From assembly GCF_036227605.1 (NCBI RefSeq), contig NZ_CP109487.1:372001-436000 (forward strand): 64,000 bases of DNA, in the 5' to 3' direction. Position 1 is the stretch's first letter. Every line of letters begins with the position of its first letter. The notes below the pieces were generated by a model. That model worked only from the letters and a program-made list of their open reading frames with translations, was not told the DNA's origin and made no database searches. The DNA comes from Streptomyces sp. NBC_01439 (GTDB lineage: Bacteria; Actinomycetota; Actinomycetes; Streptomycetales; Streptomycetaceae). Shown piece after piece: positions 52,532-61,898 of this stretch. Position numbers and translations under genes: made by a program.

Positions 52532-53920
52532 TCAGAGGCGGACGTTCCAGTCGACCGAGGAGCGCAGGGTGCGCACCACCTTCGGGTCGCGCACCGATGG
52601 GGTGCGGTCCTCGGCCGTAACCGTCAGGCGGTGCGTGCGGAGGTCGAAGAGCCACAGCTGCGCCACCGGCACCTCGGTGCGGCCCTGGAAGCGCTTCAGC
52701 TCCCGTCCGTCGAGGTACCAGCGGACCACGAGCTGTCGGCCGTCCGCACCGGCCAGCTTCGGCACGGACGCCTTCGCCGTGTGGCGCAGCCGCAGGGTGC
52801 GGTCGGTCGGGGTGAGCGGGGTGACGATCCGCGCGTGCTGGTAGAAACCGGCGATCATCGACTCGACGCCGGGCAGGTTGAAGGGCTTGCCCAGGACCCG
52901 CATGAGGGAGTTGTCGGTGGGCCGGTACAGCCCGGTCACGAAGTAGTTGCCGCCCTCGTACGCGCCGACCGTGCCGCCGTCGGGAGATTCCTCGCCGAGC
53001 CAGCGGTACCACTTGGCCCGCTGTGCGGCCATGCGGTCCGCCGGCAGGGTCGAGCTGTTGGATTCGCCGGGTTCGGGACCGGTGTACCGCTCGTAGTCCG
53101 GGACGCCCGGGTAGAAGTACTCGTCGGCGAGCTTGCCGAGGGAGTGGCCGGTCTCGTGGATGGCGACCTGCCCGGACTTCGGGTGGCCCGCGGACGCCGT
53201 CGATATCCCCTCGTACCCGAGGGTGGGGTTGGGTTCGTTGTAGCCCGCCCCGCCGTACTTGGCGCTGTTGGCCAGGACGATGACGAGGTCGGCGGCGGGC
53301 GCCTTCGCCACGTACGCGTCCACCTTGGGCTGGTCGATGCAGAGCAGCCGCTCGATGTTCTCGCACCAGAAGTACGACCCGAGGGCGGTGTCGCGGACGG
53401 TGGCCGGAGCGGGGTCGCCGGAGACTCCGGAGTCGTGCGAAACGGCGTCGACCGTCCATACGTTGAAGAGGTTCCGGTACGTGGCGTAGGGCTCGACGGC
53501 GGCCACCTCGGCCCATTTCTGCTCGGCGTCGGTGTGGAACCGGGCCAGTTCGGCGGCGGTGTACCCGTCACCGATGACCACGACGTCGAGGCGGTCGGCG
53601 GTGGAGCCGTTGTCGATCATCTTGGTGACCTGGCCGTCGGCCGACCGCTCGGCCGGGGACAGCCGGCCCGAAGCCTTGGCGGGGCTGCCTGCGGCCGGTA
53701 CCCGGGCGTGGCCCGACCCGGCCTCACCGCCGTGCTCCGGCCCGGGTATCTCGACCTCGATCCGCGGCCCCGTCGGGGCGGTGGCCGCGTCGGCGGGTCC
53801 GGCCGGTCCGGCGGCCACCAGCGCGGCGGTCGCGCAGATCGTCGCGACGGCCGCACGCCATGCCGAGCGCACGGCGGGACGCCGGCCCGGACGCCTGCCC
53901 GAACCTCTGACTGGATCCAT
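52532..53920 (-). CDS. Secreted M64-family zinc metallopeptidase
   Basis: 462 residues. A signal peptide (residues 1 to about 45) is followed by a variable linker and the M64 domain, with the zinc motif HETGH (His255, Glu256, His259) and downstream Asp/Glu in LADEYFYPG. LDVVVIGDGYTAAEL is the usual domain start. The C-terminal 100 residues look like a beta-sandwich. Named M64 members include an IgA-cleaving enzyme of Clostridium; in soil bacteria the role is probably nutritional. It diverges from an XRE regulator. Confidence 0.92.
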   Translation of the reverse strand: MDPVRGSGRRPGRRPAVRSAWRAAVATICATAALVAAGPAGPADAATAPTGPRIEVEIPGPEHGGEAGSGHARVPAAGSPAKASGRLSPAERSADGQVTKMIDNGSTADRLDVVVIGDGYTAAELARFHTDAEQKWAEVAAVEPYATYRNLFNVWTVDAVSHDSGVSGDPAPATVRDTALGSYFWCENIERLLCIDQPKVDAYVAKAPAADLVIVLANSAKYGGAGYNEPNPTLGYEGISTASAGHPKSGQVAIHETGHSLGKLADEYFYPGVPDYERYTGPEPGESNSSTLPADRMAAQRAKWYRWLGEESPDGGTVGAYEGGNYFVTGLYRPTDNSLMRVLGKPFNLPGVESMIAGFYQHARIVTPLTPTDRTLRLRHTAKASVPKLAGADGRQLVVRWYLDGRELKRFQGRTEVPVAQLWLFDLRTHRLTVTAEDRTPSVRDPKVVRTLRSSVDWNVRL

Positions 53921-53951
53921 GAAGTACTCCCCCGGGAACGGAAGTTAAATG

Positions 53952-53984
53952 GTTTGTTAAGCGCGTTGAATCGGTTGCTTAAAC
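53952..53984. promoter_or_regulatory. AT-rich inverted repeat in the divergent promoter gap
   Basis: GTTTGTTAAGC and GCTTAAAC form an imperfect inverted repeat in the 138-base gap between the M64 peptidase and XRE-TPR genes. It is the most AT-rich part of the gap. It could be the operator of the XRE protein. Confidence 0.4.
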
Positions 53985-54058
53985 TAGGTGGCGCACGGGA
54001 CGTGCGCAATGCCTGCTCCCGCTGAATACTGGGGAGTTCGAGCGACCAGGGGGAATTC

Positions 54059-55435
54059 ATGGACGAACCGGCCCGGATCGGCCGCAGGGTGCAGCGCATG
54101 CGCGGCGAACTCGGCTTGACACAGCGACAGTTGGCTGAGCCCTCCTACACCTCGGCCTACATCTCCACGCTGGAGTCGGGCAAGGTCCGGCCCTCCGAGA
54201 CCGCACTGCGCTTCCTCGCCGCCCGCCTGGGCACCTCGTACGAGGAACTCGCCACCGGCCGCCCCGCCCACCTGGCCACCGAGCTGCGGCTCGCCCTCAC
54301 CGACGCCCAGCAGACGCTCGCCACGGGCGCGGCCGACGAGGCCGCCGCCCGCTACCGGCGGCTGCTCGCCGAGGCCGAGGAGCTCGGACTGGTCCCCGAA
54401 CAGGCGGAGGCCCGGCTCGGACTCGGCGACTGCGCCCTGGAGTCCGGCGAACTGCCTGACGCGATCGGTCACTTCGAGGCGGCCGAGCGCCTCCTCGCGG
54501 ACGAGCCGCTCCCCCGACGGGCCCGGCCGATCCGCGGCCGGGCCGTCGCGCACCTGCTCGCCGGTGAGCTGCGCTACGCCTGCTACCTGCTCGAATCCAC
54601 CATCGACGAGCTGGGCGCGAGCGGACTGGCCGACCCCGAGGCGCTGGTCCTGCTCAACGCCGCGATCATCGGGCCGTACCTCGACATGGGCGCCCAGGCC
54701 CGGGCCGCCCGCGCCGCCGAGCTCGCCCTCGCGCTGGCCCCGCAGGTCAGCGATCCGGCACTGGTGGCGGGCATGCACCGGCAGGTGGCGCGCACCTTCC
54801 TCGCCGGGGGGCGGGTGGCCGACGCGGACGCCTCACTGGCGAAGGCCCAGGAGATCTACGGGCAGCTGCGGCTGCGGACCGATCTGGCGCACTGCCACTG
54901 GATGCGCGGCTACGTCCAGGCGCAGAACGGCGAACTCGCTTCGGCAGAGCGGGAGTTGCGCCTCGCCCGGGACATGCTGTCGGCCCGCCGCGCCGGACTC
55001 TACACGGCGCAGGTGGAGGTCGAGCTGGCCGACGTACTGCGCCAGCTCGGGCGGTACGAGGAAGCAGCCGGGCTGCTCTCGGCGCTGCTCGAGCTGGGGG
55101 ACAGCCACGGCGCCGTGCACGCGGGCGGCGCACACCGGCTCCTCGGTCTGATGGCCGAGGAGCGCGGCGAGCCGGAGGCGGCCGAGGAGCACTACGTACA
55201 GGCGTTGGCGCTGCTGGAGCGCAGCGGGGCGTCGGGCGACCTCGCCGACCTGTGCCGACTGCTGGGTGATCTGCTGCGGCGCACGGGCCGGGTGGAGGCG
55301 GCCATGGACGCGTACCGCACAGGCCTGGGGCACCGGGCGGCGCCCGGCACCACCACCCTGGGCCCGGCGCCCGCCGCGCCCGCGGTGCGGCCCGCCGTCA
55401 GTGGTTCTCGGTGGGCTGCAGGTCCCGCGGAATGA
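54059..55435 (+). CDS. XRE-family regulator with TPR repeats
   Basis: 458 residues. Residues 5-60 form an XRE helix-turn-helix (RRVQRMRGELGLTQRQLAE, YISTLESGKVRPSETAL). The rest is a series of tetratricopeptide-like repeats (LATGAADEAAARYRRLLAEAEEL and others), as in Streptomyces TPR regulators that bind peptides or small ligands. A GGGGGAATTC leader precedes the ATG. Its last 38 bases overlap the tail of the convergent MFS gene. It probably regulates the divergent peptidase or itself. Confidence 0.88.
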   Translation: MDEPARIGRRVQRMRGELGLTQRQLAEPSYTSAYISTLESGKVRPSETALRFLAARLGTSYEELATGRPAHLATELRLALTDAQQTLATGAADEAAARYRRLLAEAEELGLVPEQAEARLGLGDCALESGELPDAIGHFEAAERLLADEPLPRRARPIRGRAVAHLLAGELRYACYLLESTIDELGASGLADPEALVLLNAAIIGPYLDMGAQARAARAAELALALAPQVSDPALVAGMHRQVARTFLAGGRVADADASLAKAQEIYGQLRLRTDLAHCHWMRGYVQAQNGELASAERELRLARDMLSARRAGLYTAQVEVELADVLRQLGRYEEAAGLLSALLELGDSHGAVHAGGAHRLLGLMAEERGEPEAAEEHYVQALALLERSGASGDLADLCRLLGDLLRRTGRVEAAMDAYRTGLGHRAAPGTTTLGPAPAAPAVRPAVSGSRWAAGPAE

Positions 55436-56920
55436 GCGTCCAGGTCGTGGCCGCCGCGGCGACCGCGAGTACGGCGGCCAGCAGGAAGGCCGGAGTGATC
55501 GCCAGGGTGTAGGCGTGCGAGGCGGTGTCGAGCGGGCCTCGCCGACGGCGCCGCCGATGCGCTCGGCGGTGTGCGCGGCCTCGCCGACGGAACCCCGCAC
55601 GGCTGCGGCGCTCGGGCCGTCCAGTTCCAGGGTGGGCAGGTTGCCCCGGTAGAGGGCCGCCGCGGTGGAGCCGAGGACGGCGACTCCCATGGCCGAGCCG
55701 AGTTCGTAGCAGGTCTCCTCGATGGCGGCGGCGCTGGAGACTTCGGCGGCGGGCGCGGCGGAGACCAGGGTGACCGAGGCCACGGTGGTGGCGAGGCCGG
55801 CGCCCAGGCCCATCACGGTCAGGGCGGCGGCGAAGGCCGGGTAGCCGAGGTCGGTGAACTGCTGGAAGGTCCAGGGCAGTGCCATGCCGACGGCCAGGAC
55901 GACCAGCCCGGCGCCGAGCACGTGGCGGATGGCGAAGCGGTGCATCAGCGAGGGGGCCACCATCGAGGCGGCGATCAGCGCGAGCGGTGCGGGCAGCAGG
56001 CGCAGTCCGGCCTCCAGCGGGGTGTAGCCCTCGCCGTACTGGAACCACTGGGTGACGAGGAACAGGATCGCGCCCATGCCCACCATGGGCAGGAAGATCG
56101 CGGTGGCCGCGACGCTGAAGGCGGGCTTGGCGAACAGCCGTACCTGGAGCAGCGGGTGGTCCAGGCGCAGCTGACGGCGTACGAAGACGGTCAGCGCGGC
56201 GGCTGCGATCAGGAGCAGGGCCCAGGGCAGCGGGTCGGCGATTCCGCTCTTGCCGAGCTGCTTGATTCCGCCCGCGAGGGCGAGCATGCCGACGACGGAC
56301 TGGCCGACGCCCCACCAGTCCCACCTGCCGCTGCTGCGCGGGGAGCGCGATTCGGGCAGGTAGCGCAGGCCGGCCGCGACGATGACGGCGGCGACGGGGA
56401 GGTTGAGGAGGAAGGCGGAGTGCCAGCCGTAGTCCTGGACCAGGAGTCCGCCGACGACCGGCCCGAAGGCCATGCCGCCGCCGAAGACGGCCGCCCAGAC
56501 GGCGAGCGCGAAGGCGCGCTCCTTGGCGTCGGTGAAGACGGTGCGCAGGATGGACACGGTGGCGGGCATGATGGCCGCGCCGCCGATGCCGAGCAGGGCG
56601 CGGGCGGCTATGACGTGCCAGGCCTCGGTGGAGAGCACGGCGATGAGCGAGGCGAGCGAGAAGATGCCGAAGCCCACCACGAGCAGCCGCTTGCGCCCCC
56701 AACGGTCACCGAGCGCCCCGGCGGTGACCAGCAGTCCGGACAGGGCGAGCGCGTAGACGTCGATGATCCACAGCTGCTGCACGGCGCCCGGCTGGAGGTC
56801 GTCGACGAGCGAGGGGAAGGCCACGTTGAGGATCGTGGTGTCCATGGAGATGAGCAGGAGGCTGCCGGAGAGGATCGCCAGGACGATCCACCTACGGGGG
56901 GCCTGCGCGGGGGTGTGCAT
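55398..56920 (-). pseudogene. Frameshifted DHA2-family (EmrB/QacA) MFS exporter
   Basis: From ATG 56920 the frame gives a typical 14-helix drug:H+ antiporter N-terminus (WIVLAILSGSLLLISMDTTILNVAFPSL, motif A GALGDRWGRKRLL) through to VGEAAHTAERIGGAVGEA. There one base is missing at about 55533, and the expected final helix (LDTASHAYTLAITPAFLL...PTENH) is found in another frame ending at 55398. In the shifted frame, translation runs on to 54833 through antisense of the XRE gene. The last helix is therefore lost. A sequencing error is possible. Neighbouring TetR and CobW remnants suggest genuine decay. Confidence 0.82.
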
Positions 56921-56967
56921 GGGGTTCCGTTCAGAGGTGCGCACGGCGCGCACGGTGGTGAGGAGTT

Positions 56968-57360
56968 TCAGGGCGCGGGAGCGCCTGCGGGGGGCGGCGC
57001 GAGCGGCCGCGTCCCGCTGAGGAAGGAGGTCAGCACCAGGTGGCCGATCTGGCGCGGGGCGAAGTGTCCGTCGCGCACGCCCTCGGCGGCCGCGTCGAGC
57101 AGGCCCCAGAGCGAGTACCAGATCCAGTACGGCGGGAGGTCCGCGCGCAGCCGGCCCAGCCGCTGGCCGAGGGCGATGAAGGCCACGGCCTGCTGGTCCT
57201 GCCGGTCCACGCCCGCCCGGAACTCCGGGTCAGCGAGGACGGTGGCGTCGCGCGAGGTGAAGCCGTAGAGGTGGGCGGCGGGCATCAGGGCGATGACCAG
57301 TTCCTCGATGGCGGCGTCGAAGGCGGCCGCGTCGGCGCTCGGAGTCAGGTCGAGCGGAGC
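56968..57360 (-). pseudogene. TetR-family regulator, N-terminal half missing
   Basis: Only a C-terminal ligand domain of about 130 residues remains (IEELVIALMPAAHLYGFTS, RLGRLRADLPPYWIWYSLWGLLDAAAEG). No helix-turn-helix is present upstream in any frame; instead, a CobW fragment begins on the other strand. It was probably the regulator of the adjoining MFS exporter, 48 bases away in the same direction. Confidence 0.75.
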
Positions 57361-57362
57361 CA

Positions 57363-57838
57363 GGCGCCCTCGTCCTGCCGTACCTCGCCAACGGGGACGA
57401 CCTCGCCGAAGCGGGACTCGCGGCGGCCCCCACGGACCGGCGGACCGTCGGGGACACCTGGGCCCGGCAGCTGGAGTACGCCCCCGTCCTCGCGCTCGTC
57501 GACAGCGCGGACGCGGGCGACGAGGACCGCGCCCTGTTGGCCCAGTTGCACCCGACCGCCCGCCGGGTGGTGACGGGGTCCGGCGAGCTGGCGCGCGCGG
57601 CCTTCGCCGGTTTCGACGTCGAGGCGGCGGCCGCCGCCCAGCATCCGGCCTGCGCGCTGCTGCCGCAGGAGGCGGACGAGGCCGGGGTCGCCACGCTCGT
57701 GTGGCACCGCCACCGCCCCTTCCACCCGGAGCGGCTCTACGAGGCCCTGGAGGACCTGGTGGCCGCGGCCACCCGCAGCCGCGGCCGCTTCTGGCTCGCC
57801 GACCGCCTTCGGCGCCTTCCTCGACCCCGCCTCCTGAC
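57363..57838 (+). pseudogene. CobW-family GTPase remnant lacking the G domain
   Basis: The frame from 57363 encodes the middle and CobW C-terminal domain (GLAAAPTDRRTVGDTWARQ, YAPVLALVDSA, VWHRHRPFHPERLYEAL, GRFWLADR), with all GTP-binding motifs absent. After LADR (57806) the homology jumps to another frame, TAFGAFLDPAS with a stop at 57838, which resembles the end of such proteins, so an internal segment is probably also lost. CobW-like GTPases serve metal homeostasis. This one is dead. Confidence 0.75.
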
Positions 57839-57901
57839 CCTCCGACAGACCCGGTCCGGGCCCGGTTGTCGGTCCTGGACACCGGTTCCCGGTCGCCGGT
57901 C

Positions 57902-58144
57902 CTAGTCGCCGGTGCTACGGGCGCGGGCTCCCGAGCGGGTGCGGCCCGCGGTCTGGGCCCGCTGGGGGTGGCGGCGCACGTACTCGTGCTCCAGCTCGTT
58001 CATCCGCTTCGTGTGGGTGACCAGGGCGTCGTCGGACCCGTGCAACAGGGTCTCGTGGCGCGTGCGGTGGATGGCCTCCAGCTCCTTGAGGAGCCTGCCC
58101 TCCTCCAGTTTCTGCGCCGACGGACCGCCGTCGTGCTCCGTCAT
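57902..58144 (-). CDS. Small DUF6158-like protein
   Basis: 80 residues. Segments LEEGRLLKELEAIHRTRHETLLHGSDDAL and HEYVRRHPQRAQTAGRTR match my memory of the actinobacterial DUF6158 family, of unknown function. Helical and charged, no signal peptide. It appears intact although it lies beside the decayed TetR/CobW block. Confidence 0.78.
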   Translation of the reverse strand: MTEHDGGPSAQKLEEGRLLKELEAIHRTRHETLLHGSDDALVTHTKRMNELEHEYVRRHPQRAQTAGRTRSGARARSTGD

Positions 58145-58354
58145 GGCACGTGCACCTCCTCCACCGGGCCGCGGGATCAGACTGGGCCTACCTCCCCGGC
58201 CACTCCATCATGCCCCGCACCACGGGAGCGGGCCTCCGGGGCCGGGAGCGCCGCACGGTGTTCATGCTCGTCGCACCCGACCGGGCCGCGCCGCGCGCGA
58301 TCGCCGCCCTCGTCGACCCCTCCGCCCCCATGTCCGCAACACGCCAGAGACTGG
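58145..58354 (+). other. Possible coding remnant upstream of TetR gene
   Basis: Codons from about 58150 to 58340 have strong third-position bias (segments HLLHRAAGSDWAYLPGHS and RRTVFMLVAPDRAA) but no plausible start and no stop before the operator. It may be the middle of a lost gene. I recognise no family. Confidence 0.3.
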
Positions 58355-58391
58355 TAGACACTGTCTACGGATCCCTGGTAGACAGTGTCCA
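58355..58391. promoter_or_regulatory. Paired TetR operators overlapping the start of the TetR-MFS operon
   Basis: TAGACACTGTCTA (58355-58367) is a near-perfect palindrome, and TAGACAGTGTCCA (58379-58391) is a second copy, 24 bases centre to centre. The second reaches the ATG at 58391, so the promoter lies within them and the mRNA is probably leaderless. Confidence 0.72.
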
Positions 58392-58990
58392 TGGACCAAG
58401 AGGGACCGCTCCGGGAGCGGCTGATCGACGTCGGTGTGGAACTCGTCATGAGCGAGGGCGCAGGCGCTCTCGGGCTGCGGGAGATCGCCCGCCGGGCGGG
58501 TGTCTCGCACGGGGCGCCGCGCCGGTACTTCCCCACCCACCAGTCCCTGCTGTCGGCGATCGCCCGGCGCGGGTTCGAGGATCTCGGGGTGCGCATCGCG
58601 GCCTCGGCCGGTGCGCCGGAGCTGTCCCCGCGAGAACGGGTGCGGACGATCGGGTGCGCGTACGTCGGCTACGCGCTGGAGCACGCGGGGATGTTCGCGC
58701 TGATGTTCCGGCACGACCTGCTGGACAGTACGGGCCGGGGTCCCTCCGAGGGGCCGCGGCTGCGGGAGGCGACGATCCCGATGTTCGATCTCCTCGTGTC
58801 GCTCGTCCGTCGGTGCGGGGCGGCCGAACCCTCCGTCACCGCCGCCGCGTTGTGGGCCAACCTGCACGGCGTGGCGCAGTTGTGGCGCTGGGGCAGCCTG
58901 CAGCTGGCCCTCGGCGGCGCACCGGTCGACGGCGTCGAACGGCTCGTCGGCGCCGCCGTCGACGCGCACCTCGGTCCGGAGCCCGTATGA
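58391..58990 (+). CDS. TetR-family regulator of the adjoining MFS exporter
   Basis: 199 residues. The helix-turn-helix is clear (VELVMSEGAGALGLREIARRAGVSHGAPRRYFPTH region) and the C-terminal domain contains GYALEHAGMFALMFRHDLL, as in the WHG/TetR_C group. Its stop overlaps the MFS ATG (ATGA), so the two form an operon. The paired palindromes at the start indicate autorepression released by an exporter substrate. Confidence 0.9.
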   Translation: MDQEGPLRERLIDVGVELVMSEGAGALGLREIARRAGVSHGAPRRYFPTHQSLLSAIARRGFEDLGVRIAASAGAPELSPRERVRTIGCAYVGYALEHAGMFALMFRHDLLDSTGRGPSEGPRLREATIPMFDLLVSLVRRCGAAEPSVTAAALWANLHGVAQLWRWGSLQLALGGAPVDGVERLVGAAVDAHLGPEPV

Positions 58991-60462
58991 GGCAGCGGAC
59001 ATCTCTCCTCGTCAGCGTGGCGGGAGCCATGCTCGTCGCGCTGGACGGCACCGTGCTGACCGTGGCCCAGCCGAGCCTGCGGCGCGACCTCGGGGCGAGC
59101 GTGGCGCAGGTCCAGTGGACCAGTACCGCCTATCTGTTGGCCGTGGCCGCGTTCCTGGTCGTGGCCGGACGCCTCGGCGACCGGTACGGGCACCCCCGAC
59201 TGTTCCTCGTCGGCGTCCTCGGCTTCGCCGCGGCCTCGGCCGGCATCGTGTGCGCGCCCGGCGTGGGCTGGGTGATCGCGCTGCGCGCCGCGCAGGGCGT
59301 GTTCGGCGCGCTGCTGCAGCCCGCGACGCTGGCAATGCTGCGGCTCGCCTACCCGCCCGACCGGCTCCCCGCTGCGGTCGCCGTGCGGACCAGCGCGATC
59401 GGACTGGCCGCGGCGGCCGGCCCGCTGCTCGGGGGCCTGCTGGTCGCGCGGTGGGACTGGCGGGCGGTGTTCGTGATCAACGTGCCGGTGGCCCTGGTGC
59501 TCGCCGCGCTCACGCTCGCCGTACGGGCCCCCGCACCCCCGCGGACGGAGCGCGGACGGCTGGAGGTCACCGGTGCCGCCCTGCTCGCCACCGCCCTCGC
59601 GGTGTTCGTGCACGCGCTGGTCGGCGTGCCCGCGTACGGGTGGACGGCTGCGCCCACCGTCATCGGTTTCGGGGCCGCCGCAGGGCTCGCGGCCCTGTTC
59701 GTACGCCGGGAGCGGCGGGCCGCGCTGCCGTTCGTCCCGCGCGCCGTGGCCCGGTCCACGGCGGTGACGGCCTCGATCGGGCTGCTGCTGATCGTCTCCG
59801 CGGGCATGTTCGGGGCGCTGTTCACGGCCACGTTCCAGCTCCAGGACGTCGAGGGGCTGGACCCGCTCGCCACCGGTGTGCGGGTGCTGCCGCTGACCGC
59901 GCTGATGGTGGCGGGGGCGCCGGTGGCGGGCCTGGCACTGCGCAGGTTCGGTGCGCGCCGGACCGCGCTGGCCGGTACGGGGCTGGTCGTCGCCGGCATC
60001 GCCGGGCTGGGATCCGCGTCCCCGGTGGCCTTCGGGGTGCTCGGCGCCGGGTTCACCACCGTCATGGTCACCGCCACCGGGGCCGTGGTCGGCTCGGCCC
60101 CGGCCGGGTACGCCGGGGTCGTCGGGGGGCTCAAGCAGACGGCCATGAACGTCGGACCGGCCCTCGGGATCGCGGTCGCCGCGGGCGTCGGGCCGCACGG
60201 CTCGTCGCTGGTGGCGCTGGCCGCGCTGACGGCCGTGGGTCTGGTGGTGGCCTCAGCTCTGCCCGGCGGCGCGCGCCCGGCAGTTGCGGGCGACCTCGTC
60301 GGCGAAGACCAGGGCCGGCGGGGCGAGGGCGGACCAGCGGCGGACGGCCCAGCCGACCGCGAGCGGCGGCAGGGCGGGGATCGGCACGAGGCGCAGCGGG
60401 CCGTCGGAGCCGGGGACCCGCCAGCCGGGCAGCGCGGGCACGACGGCGTGTCCGAGGCCTAG
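58987..60462 (+). CDS. MFS exporter (DHA2-like) with an antisense-derived C-terminal tail
   Basis: 491 residues. Motif C-type and antiporter signatures are seen: LVALDGTVLTVAQPSL, AGRLGDRYGHPRLF (motif A), WDWRAVFVINVPVAL. About 14 helices end near residue 425 (VVASALPGGARP). The last 70 or so residues are hydrophilic (Gly/Asp/Arg/Gln-rich) and are entirely antisense to the convergent LysR gene, a 210-base overlap, so the natural stop was probably lost. The transport core looks intact. Confidence 0.87.
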   Translation: MRQRTSLLVSVAGAMLVALDGTVLTVAQPSLRRDLGASVAQVQWTSTAYLLAVAAFLVVAGRLGDRYGHPRLFLVGVLGFAAASAGIVCAPGVGWVIALRAAQGVFGALLQPATLAMLRLAYPPDRLPAAVAVRTSAIGLAAAAGPLLGGLLVARWDWRAVFVINVPVALVLAALTLAVRAPAPPRTERGRLEVTGAALLATALAVFVHALVGVPAYGWTAAPTVIGFGAAAGLAALFVRRERRAALPFVPRAVARSTAVTASIGLLLIVSAGMFGALFTATFQLQDVEGLDPLATGVRVLPLTALMVAGAPVAGLALRRFGARRTALAGTGLVVAGIAGLGSASPVAFGVLGAGFTTVMVTATGAVVGSAPAGYAGVVGGLKQTAMNVGPALGIAVAAGVGPHGSSLVALAALTAVGLVVASALPGGARPAVAGDLVGEDQGRRGEGGPAADGPADRERRQGGDRHEAQRAVGAGDPPAGQRGHDGVSEA

Positions 60463-61161
60463 TTCGGCGAGCAGCAGGGCGGTGTCCCAGTCGGCCACGC
60501 TGGTGTCGGAGCTGACCCGGATGCCGGATTCGGCGAAGGCGGCGTCGAGGTGGGCGCGTGAGGCGGAGTTCTTGGGGAGCCGGATGTGGCGGATGCCGGC
60601 GAGGTCGGCGGGGTCGATGCGGGCGCGGGCGGCGAGGGGGTCGTCCGCGCCGACGGCGAGTACCCAGGGCAGCTCCATGACGGGGCGCAGCTCGATGCCG
60701 CGGACCGGGCCGCCGATGGTGATCCAGGCGAGGTCGAGGGCGTCGGCGGCGAGGGCGTCGAGGCAGTTGCGGATGGAGTTCTCGGTCTGGAACTCCAGGC
60801 TCACCCCGGGGTGGCGGCGGCGGAAGGTGACGACGGCCTCGGCCATGAAGTGCCGCACCGTCGTCCCGCCGGTGGTGATGCGGACCGTGCCGCCACTGCC
60901 CCGGACGAGGTCCTCCACGCGGCGCAGGGCGCCGTCGAGTCCGGCGATGCCGTCGGCGGCGGCCGCCTGGAGGATGCGGCCGGCCGCGGTGGGCAGAACG
61001 CCGCGGGCATGGCGTTCCAGGAGGCTCGTGCCGGTCTGCTTCTCCAGGCGGCGGACGTGCTGGCTGACGGCCGATTGGGTGCAGCCGAGGTCGCGGGCCA
61101 CTGCGCTGAGGCTGCCCGACCGGCAGACGGCCACGAACACACGGAGATCATCAAGGGTCAC
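60253..61161 (-). CDS. LysR-family transcriptional regulator
   Basis: 302 residues from GTG 61161. The helix-turn-helix is LRVFVAVCRSGSLSAVARDLGCTQSAVSQHVRRLE, followed by a periplasmic-binding-like effector domain (VRITTGGTTVRHFMAEAVV, GIELRPVMELPWVLA). It diverges from the DUF6817-like gene, the usual LysR target layout. Confidence 0.92.
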   Translation of the reverse strand: MTLDDLRVFVAVCRSGSLSAVARDLGCTQSAVSQHVRRLEKQTGTSLLERHARGVLPTAAGRILQAAAADGIAGLDGALRRVEDLVRGSGGTVRITTGGTTVRHFMAEAVVTFRRRHPGVSLEFQTENSIRNCLDALAADALDLAWITIGGPVRGIELRPVMELPWVLAVGADDPLAARARIDPADLAGIRHIRLPKNSASRAHLDAAFAESGIRVSSDTSVADWDTALLLAELGLGHAVVPALPGWRVPGSDGPLRLVPIPALPPLAVGWAVRRWSALAPPALVFADEVARNCRARAAGQS

Positions 61162-61167
61162 AAGACC

Positions 61168-61183
61168 CAAGGTATCGCTTGGA
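61168..61183. promoter_or_regulatory. LysR-type binding box
   Basis: CCAAGGTATCGCTTGG is a near palindrome of the T-N11-A type, just upstream of the LysR GTG. A related AT-containing stretch follows to about 61220, covering the likely promoter of the divergent gene. Confidence 0.5.
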
Positions 61184-61353
61184 GGTTGAGAGCAAATTGG
61201 AGGATTGACTTGGGTTTTGGATGGGATCAAGATCGATGCAGGGCCCGGGCGGCAACCTGTCCCTGCCCGCGCCACGGGGTCCGGAACCCAGGCGCGGGCG
61301 GGGCCGGGTGTCGACCCACCCGGCCCGCCCCCATCGACCGGAGGGACAGGCCG

Positions 61354-61893
61354 GTGCCGGATCACGCCGTCGCATGGCTGCGGACGCTCGGCGCGCAGGA
61401 GGTCTCCCATCCGGGCGGTACCCTCCTCGCACACCTCGAGCGCGTACAGGAGCTCCTCGGGTCTTGGGGGGCGCGGCCCGCGCTCCAACGAGCGGGCCTG
61501 TGCCACGCGTTCTACGGTACGGACGGTTTCCCCACCGGCTTGCTGCCGCTCGCCCGGCGGTCCGAACTGGCCGCGGTGATCGGCGACGAGGCCGAGGAGA
61601 TCGTGTACTTGTACGCCGCCTGCGACCGCGCGGCTTCGTATCCGACGCTCGCCAGCGCGGAGGCGGCCTTCCGGGACCGGTTCACCGGCCGTGTCCACTC
61701 CCCCGCTCTGGAACTCCGGCGGGACCTCGCCGAGCTGTCGGCGGCCAACGAGCTCGACCTCGCGCGGATCGATCCCGCCTTCCGCGAGGCGTCGGGAGCC
61801 GAACTCCTCGCCCTGTTCGCACGGCTCCGCGGACTGCTGAGCGAGCCGGCCCGGCGGGAGTGCCGGGCCGTGCTCGTCGACGGTGGGGGTTGA
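61354..61893 (+). CDS. DUF6817-like protein
   Basis: 179 residues from GTG 61354 with GGAGGG eight bases upstream. HPGGTLLAHLERVQELLGSW and GLCHAFYGTDGFP have the spaced His residues of an HD-like helical fold, and match my memory of the DUF6817 family, of unknown function. It is the probable target of the divergent LysR protein. The extreme 3' end converges on the GH31 gene with a five-base gap. Confidence 0.78.
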   Translation: MPDHAVAWLRTLGAQEVSHPGGTLLAHLERVQELLGSWGARPALQRAGLCHAFYGTDGFPTGLLPLARRSELAAVIGDEAEEIVYLYAACDRAASYPTLASAEAAFRDRFTGRVHSPALELRRDLAELSAANELDLARIDPAFREASGAELLALFARLRGLLSEPARRECRAVLVDGGG

Positions 61894-61898
61894 GGCGG

